Assembly (NCBI RefSeq): GCF_000688655.1
Contig: NZ_JIBO01000014.1
Span: 4,685 to 10,600 of the forward strand
Source of the DNA: Lonsdalea quercina subsp. quercina
GTDB taxonomy: Bacteria > Pseudomonadota > Gammaproteobacteria > Enterobacterales > Enterobacteriaceae
DNA length: 5,916 bases
Reading direction: 5' to 3'
Each line of letters opens with the position of its first letter. Position 1 is the first letter of the stretch. Position numbers and translations under genes: made by a program. A model generated the notes under the pieces. That model worked only from the letters and a program-made list of their open reading frames with translations. It was not told the origin of the DNA and did no database searches. Of this stretch, positions 1-5,494 are shown piece by piece.

Positions 1-6
1 AAGGAG
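1..6 (+). promoter_or_regulatory. Ribosome binding site of otsA
   Basis: The window opens with AAGGAG, a near-perfect Shine-Dalgarno sequence, 8 bases before the ATG at 15. It fixes the otsA start. A TAA at 8-10 lies between the two and could be the stop codon of an upstream otsB, but too little of that gene is visible to call it. Confidence 0.85.
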
Positions 7-14
7 CTAAAGCT

Positions 15-1439
15 ATGAGTCGATTAGTCGTCATATCAAATAGAATTGCCGCCCCCGATAGCAAGAGACAGAGCGCCGGCGGTCTTGCTGTCGGCATATT
101 GGATGCGCTCAAAAGCAGCGGCGGGCTTTGGTACGGTTGGAACGGAGACATCAGCGACGATCCGTTGCCTCTGAGGATCCAGAAAAACGACGGCATCACC
201 TACGCCTCGTTTAACCTAAGCCATACAGATTACGAAGAGTATTACTGCCAGTTCTCCAATACCGTTCTCTGGCCCGCCTTCCACTATCGTCTCGATTTGG
301 TGTCGTACGACCGCAGCGCGTGGGAAGGCTATTGCCGCGTCAATACGCTGCTGGCGGAACGCCTGCAACCGCTGGTGAAAGAGGACGATATTCTGTGGGT
401 TCACGACTACCATCTGCTGCCGTTCGGCGCCGCATGTCGTCAATTGGGCTTGAACAATCGGATGGGCTTTTTCCTGCATATCCCTTTCCCGGCGCCGGAT
501 ATCTTCAACGCGCTGCCGCCCTGCGAGGAATTGCTGGAAAAACTGTGTGAGTATGACCTGCTGGGATTCCAGACCGAACATGACCGTCAGGCGTTTCTCG
601 AAAGCCTGTCCCTGCTGACGCCCGTTAAAACCGTCGGCGAACAGACTTACAGCGCGTTCGGCAACCTGTTCCGCACCGAGGTGTATCCTATCGGGATCGA
701 ACCGGAGAGCATCCGCAAAATGGCGGAGGGTCCGCTGCCCGCCAAGCTGGAAGAGGCCCGTCGCGGCCTGGTGAATTTGAAGAACGTCATCGCGGTAGAG
801 CGTTTAGACTACTCCAAGGGGCTGCCCGAACGCTTCCTGGCCTTCGAGTCATTGCTGGAGCACTATCCACAGCATCGCGGTCACGTCCGCTATACGCAGA
901 TCGCCCCGACTTCGCGCGGCGACGTGCAGGCCTATCAGGACATCCGCCATCAGCTGGAAACCGAGGCTGGGCGCATCAATAGCCGCTACGGCACGCTGAA
1001 CTGGACGCCGCTGTACTACCTCAATCAGCACTTTGAACGCCGACTGCTGATGAAGATTTTCCGCTACACCGAGGTCGGACTGGTCACGCCGCTACGCGAC
1101 GGCATGAATCTGGTCGCCAAGGAGTACGTCGCCTCACAGGATCCAAACGATCCGGGCGTGCTCATTCTGTCTAAATTCGCCGGCGCCGCGAATGAACTGA
1201 CCTCCGCGCTGATCGTCAATCCGTACGATCGCGATCAGGTCGCCAGCGCGCTGGATCAAGCGTTAACGATGCCGCTGGCGGAGAGGATCGCCCGTCACAG
1301 CGACATGATGGCGGTGATCAACCGCAATGACATCAGCCACTGGCGTCAGTCCTTCTTGTCCGATTTGAAAGCGGTCGATCTTTGCCGGGAGCAGCACAGC
1401 CTCGAAAAAAAAATAGCGACCTTCCCCCGGCAGGCGTAA
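15..1439 (+). CDS. otsA: OtsA, alpha,alpha-trehalose-phosphate synthase (UDP-forming)
   Basis: This cytoplasmic glycosyltransferase (family GT20) joins UDP-glucose and glucose-6-phosphate to give trehalose-6-phosphate, which OtsB then dephosphorylates to trehalose, an osmotic and stress protectant. The 474 residues equal the usual enteric OtsA length. Family landmarks are all visible: the N-terminal SNR with Arg10, the AGGLA glycine loop at 21-25, LWYGWNG at 38-44, the substrate-pocket stretch around Tyr77 and Trp86, VHDYH at 129-133, FLHIPFP at 153-159, the ERLDYSKG phosphate/UDP-binding motif at 262-269 (Arg263, Lys268) and [11 protein letters not shown] at 361-371. The ATG at 15 is chosen because of AAGGAG just upstream and full-length agreement with the family. 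In enteric bacteria otsA normally follows otsB in one sigma-S-dependent operon; the promoter would therefore lie left of this window. A run of nine A at 1405-1413 sits in the last codons, and the stop codon is in the loop of a hairpin. No key residue is missing. Confidence 0.97.
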   Translation: MSRLVVISNRIAAPDSKRQSAGGLAVGILDALKSSGGLWYGWNGDISDDPLPLRIQKNDGITYASFNLSHTDYEEYYCQFSNTVLWPAFHYRLDLVSYDRSAWEGYCRVNTLLAERLQPLVKEDDILWVHDYHLLPFGAACRQLGLNNRMGFFLHIPFPAPDIFNALPPCEELLEKLCEYDLLGFQTEHDRQAFLESLSLLTPVKTVGEQTYSAFGNLFRTEVYPIGIEPESIRKMAEGPLPAKLEEARRGLVNLKNVIAVERLDYSKGLPERFLAFESLLEHYPQHRGHVRYTQIAPTSRGDVQAYQDIRHQLETEAGRINSRYGTLNWTPLYYLNQHFERRLLMKIFRYTEVGLVTPLRDGMNLVAKEYVASQDPNDPGVLILSKFAGAANELTSALIVNPYDRDQVASALDQALTMPLAERIARHSDMMAVINRNDISHWRQSFLSDLKAVDLCREQHSLEKKIATFPRQA

Positions 1440-1450
1440 CGCCGCGGGGG
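1424..1450 (+). other. GC-rich hairpin spanning the otsA stop codon
   Basis: An outer stem CCCCCG (1424-1429) with CGGGGG (1445-1450) encloses an inner stem GGCG (1433-1436) with CGCC (1440-1443). The three-base loop is exactly the TAA stop at 1437-1439. No T-run follows, so this is not a standard intrinsic terminator. It could protect the 3' end of the messenger or act with Rho, which is inference. Confidence 0.5.
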
Positions 1451-1848
1451 CATCGCAGTCCGGCTCACCGCTGAGACGAGCGTGCGGGCAAAACGACGGC
1501 TCGCGGGTGGCAGATCGTGACGAGCGATGTCACTGGCCGCAGTTTTGACATCCTCAGATAGAGGTTATGAAGAGAAGTTGAGGATTTATTTCGTCGCTTT
1601 TCTGAATTGGCCGCATCGGGGTGAAAATTCATTTTTACATAGAAAACAGAGGATTGCGTCAAAATATCCCATACCGAATTACTGACAATCCCGGGACGAA
1701 GAGGTTAACGGTGATTTAGGGCAAGGTGACTGTCAAAAGCAGAGATGAATCTTATGATTTAACCGTGTGCCTACCGTATACGATACGTACTGATCGTGGG
1801 CGACACCACTATCAGCCGCCAACCCCCTGAGTCGCAGTTTCAGCACGT
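1440..1848. other. Intergenic region between otsA and the response regulator
   Basis: About 410 bases without a supported gene, lying between the 3' ends of two convergent genes. The first bases complete the hairpin at the otsA stop. The longest open frame (65 codons on the minus strand, 1465-1662) has no ribosome binding site I can see and no recognisable composition. A perfect TTGACA at 1545-1550 is followed by TATGAA only 15 bases later, too close for a good sigma-70 promoter. An 8-base palindrome CGTATACG lies at 1775-1782. I see no clear intrinsic terminator for the response regulator gene. Confidence 0.6.
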
Positions 1849-2568
1849 TTATTGGGGTAATTCCATACGGTCATTGGAAAGAGGAAGCGCCTTCTCTTCC
1901 ACACTTAAACAGTAGCCGACCGAGCGCTGTGTCTTGATGAGCGGCTGCGCGAAACCCTTGTCGATTTTAGCGCGCAGCTTGGACATATGAACGTCGATAA
2001 GATTAGTCTGCGGGTTGAAATGATACCCCCATACTCGCTCTAACAGCTGCATTCGGCTGAACACTTTGCCGGGGGATTCCATCAGAATTATCAGCAGCTT
2101 AATTTCCTTGTCGGTCAGCTCAATGCGTTTCCCATCTCGCCATACGGTGCGTTGCAGACAGTCGACCTTCAGATCGAAAAAAGTCAGTACGGAACTGGAC
2201 TCAGTACGTCGACGAGCGCGTCCGACCATGATATTCAGCCGTAAGCGCAGCTCGTCAAAATTGAAGGGTTTTCCCAAGTAGTCTTCCGCGCCCAGCTCAA
2301 GCCCCATCACGCGGTCAACGTCGCGGTCCAGCGTGGAAAGCAGCATGATGGGAGGGTGTGGCCGATCTTTGAGTTCGCGCAGCACGGTAAAGCCGTCCAT
2401 CACCGGCAACATGCGGTCAAGCAGGACAACGTCGTAAACCTCTTGCTGTATCGCTTTTAATGCATTGCCGCCGTCATGAACGATACGGCAAGAGTGGCCG
2501 TGAGCGTGTAGTTTTTCGCAGAGCCAGTGACAATGAACAGAATCGTCGTCAACCACAAGAATACGCAT
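1849..2568 (-). CDS. OmpR/PhoB-family response regulator, orphan
   Basis: This is a 239-residue two-component response regulator, expected to be phosphorylated by a sensor kinase and then bind DNA. The receiver domain occupies about residues 1-117: acidic pocket Asp7-Asp8, phospho-acceptor Asp51 in LLDRMLP, switch residue Ser78 in place of the common Thr, and Lys100 in the KPF motif. The winged-helix DNA-binding domain spans about 128-224, with ELTDKEIKLL (150-159), the recognition-helix region NLIDVHMSKLRAKID (189-203) and the RSVGY wing (215-219). The start at 2568 is preferred because AGGGGA lies 6 bases upstream and the receiver fold begins at once (MRILVVDDD). The frame stays open upstream to a TTG at 2688, also preceded by AGGGG, which would add 40 residues of no recognisable domain. 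No histidine kinase gene is adjacent. The gene is divergent from the haem-degradation operon and its upstream region holds a strong Fur box, so iron control is plausible. The family is certain; the target genes and signal are unknown. Confidence 0.93.
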   Translation of the reverse strand: MRILVVDDDSVHCHWLCEKLHAHGHSCRIVHDGGNALKAIQQEVYDVVLLDRMLPVMDGFTVLRELKDRPHPPIMLLSTLDRDVDRVMGLELGAEDYLGKPFNFDELRLRLNIMVGRARRRTESSSVLTFFDLKVDCLQRTVWRDGKRIELTDKEIKLLIILMESPGKVFSRMQLLERVWGYHFNPQTNLIDVHMSKLRAKIDKGFAQPLIKTQRSVGYCLSVEEKALPLSNDRMELPQ

Positions 2569-2573
2569 GCAAA

Positions 2574-2579
2574 TCCCCT
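2574..2579 (-). promoter_or_regulatory. Ribosome binding site deciding the response regulator start
   Basis: On the minus strand AGGGGA lies 6 bases before the ATG at 2568. It supports this start over the TTG at 2688, together with the fact that receiver domains begin with this MRILVVDDD-type strand. Confidence 0.7.
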
Positions 2580-2710
2580 GAAACCCAAGTGCATGTGGGG
2601 TTAGCGCTTTTTTGAACACCGGGTGAAGTGATTCAGCAAGCTTAAACATGACCTTATAATTTTCATGAAGATAGGAGGTCTTGGTCAAAAGGCGCCCCTA
2701 TCCCTTCTCA

Positions 2711-2729
2711 GATAATAACAATCATTATC
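2711..2729. promoter_or_regulatory. Fur box
   Basis: GATAATAACAATCATTATC matches the 19-base Fur consensus GATAATGATAATCATTATC at 17 of 19 positions, differing only at positions 7 and 9. Fur with ferrous iron represses transcription from promoters overlapping such sites. This one covers the -10 hexamer of the candidate leftward promoter for the response regulator. It is 142 bases upstream of that gene's preferred start and 366 bases upstream of hutW, so direct control of the regulator is the simpler reading; control of hutW would need a long leader. Confidence 0.82.
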
Positions 2730-2741
2730 ATTTTTAAGCAA
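2712..2741 (-). promoter_or_regulatory. Candidate sigma-70 promoter of the response regulator
   Basis: On the minus strand TTGCTT (2741-2736) is followed after 18 bases by TATTAT (2717-2712), a 5 of 6 match to the -10 consensus; the -35 is weak. Transcription would start near 2705 and give a leader of about 135 bases before the start at 2568. The -10 lies inside the Fur box, as expected of a Fur-repressed promoter. Confidence 0.45.
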
Positions 2742-2781
2742 GAATTTACTTAGCTTGCAATCTATTAAAAACCATAGAAAA

Positions 2782-2902
2782 GTGCTCGTTCGCGTAAAGA
2801 ACAACGTGATTTATCACTAGGCCGAGCGACGATGGGGCGAAAAGAGTGGATTATTTCTTTGCGCCGTTGGTCTCACTGCTCCGGTGAGGCGGTGGCGAGC
2901 AC
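2782..2902. repeat. Cluster of inverted repeats bounded by a 7-base inverted repeat
   Basis: GTGCTCG (2782-2788) and CGAGCAC (2896-2902) bracket about 120 bases that can fold into further hairpins. These are GTGAT/ATCAC (2806-2817), GGCGAAAAGA paired with TCTTTGCGCC with one mismatch (2836-2865), and CTCAC/GTGAG (2872-2888). The segment is richer in G and C than its flanks. It could be a structured leader, a small RNA gene or a short mobile repeat. I do not recognise a known family. Confidence 0.35.
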
Positions 2903-2945
2903 ATTAACAAAATTTAATGAATTTTGGCCCTTTTCAGAGCCTTTA

Positions 2946-2965
2946 CCGACACAATGTCGGATTTT
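2946..2965 (+). terminator. Weak terminator-like hairpin
   Basis: A perfect 6-base stem CCGACA (2946-2951) / TGTCGG (2955-2960) with a CAA loop is followed by ATTTT. The stem and T-run are short, so termination would be modest. It would end or attenuate any rightward transcript arising near the Fur box before it reaches hutW. Confidence 0.3.
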
Positions 2966-2978
2966 CTACTGATATACG

Positions 2979-3007
2979 TCAACTTTCCCATCGAGCGGCT
3001 GTATTAT
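2979..3007 (+). promoter_or_regulatory. Candidate hutW promoter
   Basis: TATTAT at 3002-3007 matches the -10 consensus at 5 of 6 positions. TCAACT at 2979-2984 is a poor -35 at 17-base spacing. The predicted transcription start, about 3014, would leave an 80-base leader before hutW. The weak -35 could indicate activator dependence, which is inference. Confidence 0.35.
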
Positions 3008-3027
3008 GCTTTTCCTCCATCTCCGGA

Positions 3028-3053
3028 GATAAATGATTTCTATTTTCATTTAC
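3028..3053. promoter_or_regulatory. Weak Fur-like site before hutW
   Basis: Two overlapping registers six bases apart (3029-3047 and 3035-3053) each match the Fur consensus at 11 of 19 positions, the 6-base shift expected of extended Fur sites. It lies just after the candidate hutW promoter. The score is low for AT-rich DNA, so this is only a candidate. Confidence 0.25.
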
Positions 3054-3095
3054 ATTCAAGAGTGACCGGCAGATTTACAGAGGAACACGCCATCT

Positions 3096-4409
3096 ATGTC
3101 TCTTGATCTTTCACCTTTTTTCGCAGCTGAACACGGACTTCCCTTTAGCGGTCGCTGGGCCACCATGCCCTGGCGCCAGCAAAGACCACTTCCTTCTGGG
3201 GAAATCGATGCCGCCTGGCAGGGGTTGCTGAGTACCACTCAGACCGGCAACAAGCGCTTGCTGTATGTGCATATTCCGTTCTGCGCCACGCAGTGCAAAT
3301 TTTGCGGTTTTTACCAGAACAAGCAAGATGAGCAAGCTATCGCGCGTTATTGCGACATGCTAATGCGAGAACTGGACCTGGAAGCGGACAGTCCGCTGCA
3401 CCAGTCTTCACCAATCCACGCTATCTATCTGGGCGGAGGCACCCCCTCGGCGCTGACGGCCCGACAGCTTCACCAGATTATCAGCACACTGCGTAAGCAG
3501 CTGCCGCTGGCGTCGGATTGCGAAATCACCGTCGAAGGGCGCATCTTCAACTTCGACGATGAGCGCATTGACGCCTGTCTGGAAGCCGGAGCCAACCGCT
3601 TTTCTATCGGCATTCAGACCTTCGAGACACGCGTCCGTCAGCGGCTGGGGCGCCGGGCCAACCGGGAAGAAGCGATGGCATTTATCCGCAAACTGGCTGA
3701 ACGCGACCGCGCGGCCATCATTTGCGATCTGATGTTTGGCCTGCCGGATCAGACGGTAGAAAGCTGGCGGGAAGATTTGGCGATCGTACGCGATCTACCG
3801 CTGGACGGGGTCGATCTCTACGCCCTGAACCTGCTGCCCAATACCCTGCTGGCGAAAGCCGTCGAAAATCAGCGGGTAACGCTGCCCGACGTGAGCCTGT
3901 GCCGCGAGCTTTACCTGATCGGGGAGCAATTCCTGGCGGATGAAAACTGGCGTCAGCTTAGTAACAGTCATTGGTCTCGCCACACCCGTGAACGCAATCT
4001 GTACAATCTGCTCATCAAACAGGGCGCGGACTATCTTGCGCTCGGCAGCGGCGCGGGGGGAAGTCTGCGCGGGCAGTCTTACATGATGGCGCGTCATCTG
4101 GACGACTATTACCGGGCGATCGGCGAAGGCCGTAAACCCATTGCCATGATGACGCCCCAAAGCGATCAGTACCGCTGGCGGTTGGATCTGCAGGGCGGCA
4201 TCGATGCCGGATATTACGATCTGGCGCGTGTGCTGGACGATCCCACGCCTTTGCTGCCGCTGTTGCAACAATGGCAACTATGCGGTCTGCTGCGGTTGAA
4301 CGGCGCGCGTTTTCATCTCACGGCGGACGGACGTTTCTGGGCAAGCAATCTACTGCAGGCTTTGCAAACGTTAATCCCGCCGTTACTGTTACCACAGGCA
4401 GCGGCTTAA
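3096..4409 (+). CDS. hutW: HutW/ChuW, radical SAM anaerobic haem-degradation enzyme (anaerobilin synthase)
   Basis: Enzymes of this family use S-adenosylmethionine and a 4Fe-4S cluster to methylate and open the haem ring without oxygen, releasing iron and the linear tetrapyrrole anaerobilin. The protein has 437 residues, close to the family's usual length, and no signal peptide, consistent with a cytoplasmic enzyme. The cluster motif CATQCKFC has Cys63, Cys67 and Cys70 (C-x3-C-x2-C) in the HemN-like HIPFC context. GGGTPSAL (113-120) and the VEGR stretch (146-149) belong to the SAM-binding part, followed by RFSIGIQTFE (168-177) and DLMFGLPDQT (211-220). The N-terminal lead with PFSGRWATMPW is typical of HutW/ChuW rather than of coproporphyrinogen oxidase HemN. 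The ATG at 3096 has AGAGGA at 3079-3084, 11 bases upstream, a slightly long spacing. It is the first gene of an operon with the chuY-like gene. HemN is the main alternative, judged unlikely from the N-terminal region and the neighbour. Confidence 0.92.
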   Translation: MSLDLSPFFAAEHGLPFSGRWATMPWRQQRPLPSGEIDAAWQGLLSTTQTGNKRLLYVHIPFCATQCKFCGFYQNKQDEQAIARYCDMLMRELDLEADSPLHQSSPIHAIYLGGGTPSALTARQLHQIISTLRKQLPLASDCEITVEGRIFNFDDERIDACLEAGANRFSIGIQTFETRVRQRLGRRANREEAMAFIRKLAERDRAAIICDLMFGLPDQTVESWREDLAIVRDLPLDGVDLYALNLLPNTLLAKAVENQRVTLPDVSLCRELYLIGEQFLADENWRQLSNSHWSRHTRERNLYNLLIKQGADYLALGSGAGGSLRGQSYMMARHLDDYYRAIGEGRKPIAMMTPQSDQYRWRLDLQGGIDAGYYDLARVLDDPTPLLPLLQQWQLCGLLRLNGARFHLTADGRFWASNLLQALQTLIPPLLLPQAAA

Positions 4410-4456
4410 CAGATGAAACATTTGGATGTCGCGATGGGCAAATCGTGTAGCGAAAC

Positions 4457-4460
4457 AGGA
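4457..4460 (+). promoter_or_regulatory. Ribosome binding site supporting the internal chuY start
   Basis: AGGA lies 9 bases before the ATG at 4470. The earlier in-frame ATG at 4413 has only an AGG 14 bases upstream, too far to be effective. This favours 4470. Confidence 0.55.
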
Positions 4461-4469
4461 AACGAACTG

Positions 4470-5105
4470 ATGGAAAAACATCCGTGGCTGATTTTTGGCG
4501 GGGCGAGCGGCGTCGGCCGGGCGCTGGTGGCGCTGGGGTTGCAGGAGTCGCGCGCCATTACCGCGCTGGTCCGCAACGCCGAGCAGGCACAGGCGCTGCG
4601 TGAGTGTGGCGCCACGGTAGTAGAAGGGGATGCGCTGGATGCGCGCAGCGTCCAGACCGCCTGCGAAACTGCGGGTCCGCAGGCGCGGATCGTTTCCACG
4701 CTGGGCAGCGCGGAGGCCGACTACGCCGGTAATCGGCTTATCATCGATAGCGCGGAGCGCTACGGTATCGGCCACATGGTGCTGGTTACGTCCATTGGCT
4801 GCGGGGAAAGCTGGCATTTGCTGTCGCCGAAAGCGCGGGAGATCTTCGGCCACGCTGTTCGGGAAAAATCGTTAGCGGAAAGCTGGCTGAAGACCAGCCG
4901 ATTGAACGGATGCATACTCCGACCCGGCGGTCTCAAGTCCGGGTCAGGAACCGGCCTGTCCATCCGGGTACAAGAGGAAGCTTTCGGGTTGATCCATCGG
5001 GAAGATGTAGCTCGCCAGATCCAGCAGGTCATTGATGATGACGCCGTCTATGGGAAGACTTACTTTCTTATCGATCCGACGCTGACGCAGTCGACACAGT
5101 TTTAG
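4470..5105 (+). CDS. chuY: ChuY-like anaerobilin reductase, NAD(P)-binding Rossmann protein
   Basis: The product belongs to the atypical short-chain dehydrogenase (NmrA-like) group. In E. coli O157 the counterpart ChuY reduces anaerobilin made by ChuW, using NADPH. With the start at 4470 it has 211 residues. The nucleotide-binding loop GGASGVG lies at 10-16, directly after the first strand. ALVRN (32-36) puts Arg35 after the second strand, suggesting preference for NADP. GDALD (53-57), STLGS (76-80), TSIGCGES (107-114), LRPGGLKSG (150-158) and the IHREDVA stretch are standard for the fold. An ATG at 4413, only 3 bases after the hutW stop, is in frame and would add 19 polar residues before the fold; it lacks a good ribosome binding site, though translational coupling could serve it. 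The gene lies downstream of hutW on the same strand with no terminator between and is followed by one, so the two are co-transcribed. The fold is certain; the specific activity is inferred mainly from the hutW neighbour. Confidence 0.85.
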   Translation: MEKHPWLIFGGASGVGRALVALGLQESRAITALVRNAEQAQALRECGATVVEGDALDARSVQTACETAGPQARIVSTLGSAEADYAGNRLIIDSAERYGIGHMVLVTSIGCGESWHLLSPKAREIFGHAVREKSLAESWLKTSRLNGCILRPGGLKSGSGTGLSIRVQEEAFGLIHREDVARQIQQVIDDDAVYGKTYFLIDPTLTQSTQF

Positions 5106-5110
5106 TATAT

Positions 5111-5138
5111 AGGGGAATGCCTGCACGGCATCCCCTTT
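5111..5138 (+). terminator. Intrinsic terminator of the hutW-chuY operon
   Basis: AGGGGAATGCC (5111-5121) pairs with GGCATCCCCT (5127-5136) with one bulged A and a TGCAC loop. TTT follows, then a mixed pyrimidine stretch. The hairpin starts 6 bases after the chuY stop. The T-run is short but the stem is strong. Confidence 0.75.
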
Positions 5139-5229
5139 CGCCTTATTGGCAAAAAGAGCCAACATTCACACGCGGCAGCCTGATACCGGCGGCACACAAA
5201 ATTGATATAGCGGAATAACGGAACCGATT

Positions 5230-5307
5230 ATGTTTTTTATACGGCACTACGATCCTGTACAGGGTCATCCCATTTTGAAAAATGATTTCTCGGGGAAAAA
5301 TAATTAA
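5230..5307 (+). pseudogene. Possible remnant of an Rhs core sequence
   Basis: A 25-codon open frame starting at an ATG encodes MFFIRHYDPVQGHPILKND followed by a short tail. RHYDPVQGHPI resembles the conserved end of Rhs repeat cores, typically RYYDPxxGRFIxxDPIGL. The DPIGL part is not recognisable, and the frame is closed by TGA at 5203-5205 upstream. It may be a decayed fragment or chance. Nothing suggests a functional peptide beyond GGAA at 5220-5223 before the ATG. Confidence 0.2.
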
Positions 5308-5494
5308 GCAATGAAATGACGTCCCTTACTGTCGAAAGTTATTATTGCCATTATGTTAATCATCACAAATCAATACTATTTTTATAATCATTTAAACGCG
5401 TCGTCGTGATGACTTCTCCATAGAAATAGAATAATAAGAGAGTTCGTGCGGCACGATGCCTTAATAGGTTGAAATAAAAAATGGTTTGTTTTTG

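Larger units (their letters stand above)
2569..3095. other. Long divergent intergenic region with Fur box and inverted repeats
   Basis: This 527-base region separates the response regulator (leftward) from hutW (rightward). It holds the regulator's ribosome binding site, a 40-codon open extension of its frame, a Fur box with an overlapping leftward promoter, a stretch of inverted repeats (2782-2902), a terminator-like hairpin (2946-2965) and a possible hutW promoter with a weak Fur-like site. A 60-codon open frame at 2924-3106 overlaps hutW and is not supported as a gene. Confidence 0.6.
5106..5494. other. AT-rich intergenic region right of the haem operon
   Basis: After the terminator, about 350 bases are markedly richer in A and T than the genes on either side and hold no supported gene. 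Visible items are a tiny frame resembling an Rhs core (5230-5307), TTGATA at 5202-5207 with GATTAT 18 bases later as a weak rightward promoter candidate, and a small hairpin CGTG/CACG near 5446-5455. I see no clear terminator for the leftward gene that ends at 5495. Confidence 0.55.

Noticed and set aside
1..10. TAA at 8-10 as the end of otsB
   Set aside because: Likely from known otsBA order, but only two codons precede it, so the gene cannot be supported from this window.
1424..1450. Hairpin at the otsA stop as intrinsic terminator
   Set aside because: No T-run follows on the plus strand; on the minus strand the T-run is about 10 bases away from the stem.
1545..1571. Promoter with perfect TTGACA
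   Set aside because: The only -10-like hexamer, TATGAA, is 15 bases away and no gene or RNA follows on that strand.
1465..1662. 65-codon minus-strand open frame between otsA and the regulator
   Set aside because: No ribosome binding site, no recognisable protein character; length is expected by chance.
2806..2817. GTGAT-TT-ATCAC as a CRP or FNR site
   Set aside because: The spacing between half sites fits neither TGTGA-N6-TCACA nor TTGAT-N4-ATCAA.
2924..3106. 60-codon plus-strand open frame before hutW
   Set aside because: Overlaps the hutW start, lacks a ribosome binding site and covers candidate promoter elements.
3795..4277. 160-codon minus-strand frame inside hutW
   Set aside because: Lies fully within a clearly real gene in the opposite direction; shadow of its codon pattern.
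4389..4853. 154-codon minus-strand frame over the chuY-like gene
   Set aside because: Antisense to a well-supported Rossmann protein; composition rich in Arg/Gln/Ala typical of a shadow frame.
5349..5367. Fur-like sequence matching 13 of 19 positions
   Set aside because: Lies in AT-rich DNA where such scores arise easily, and no promoter or gene start is next to it.
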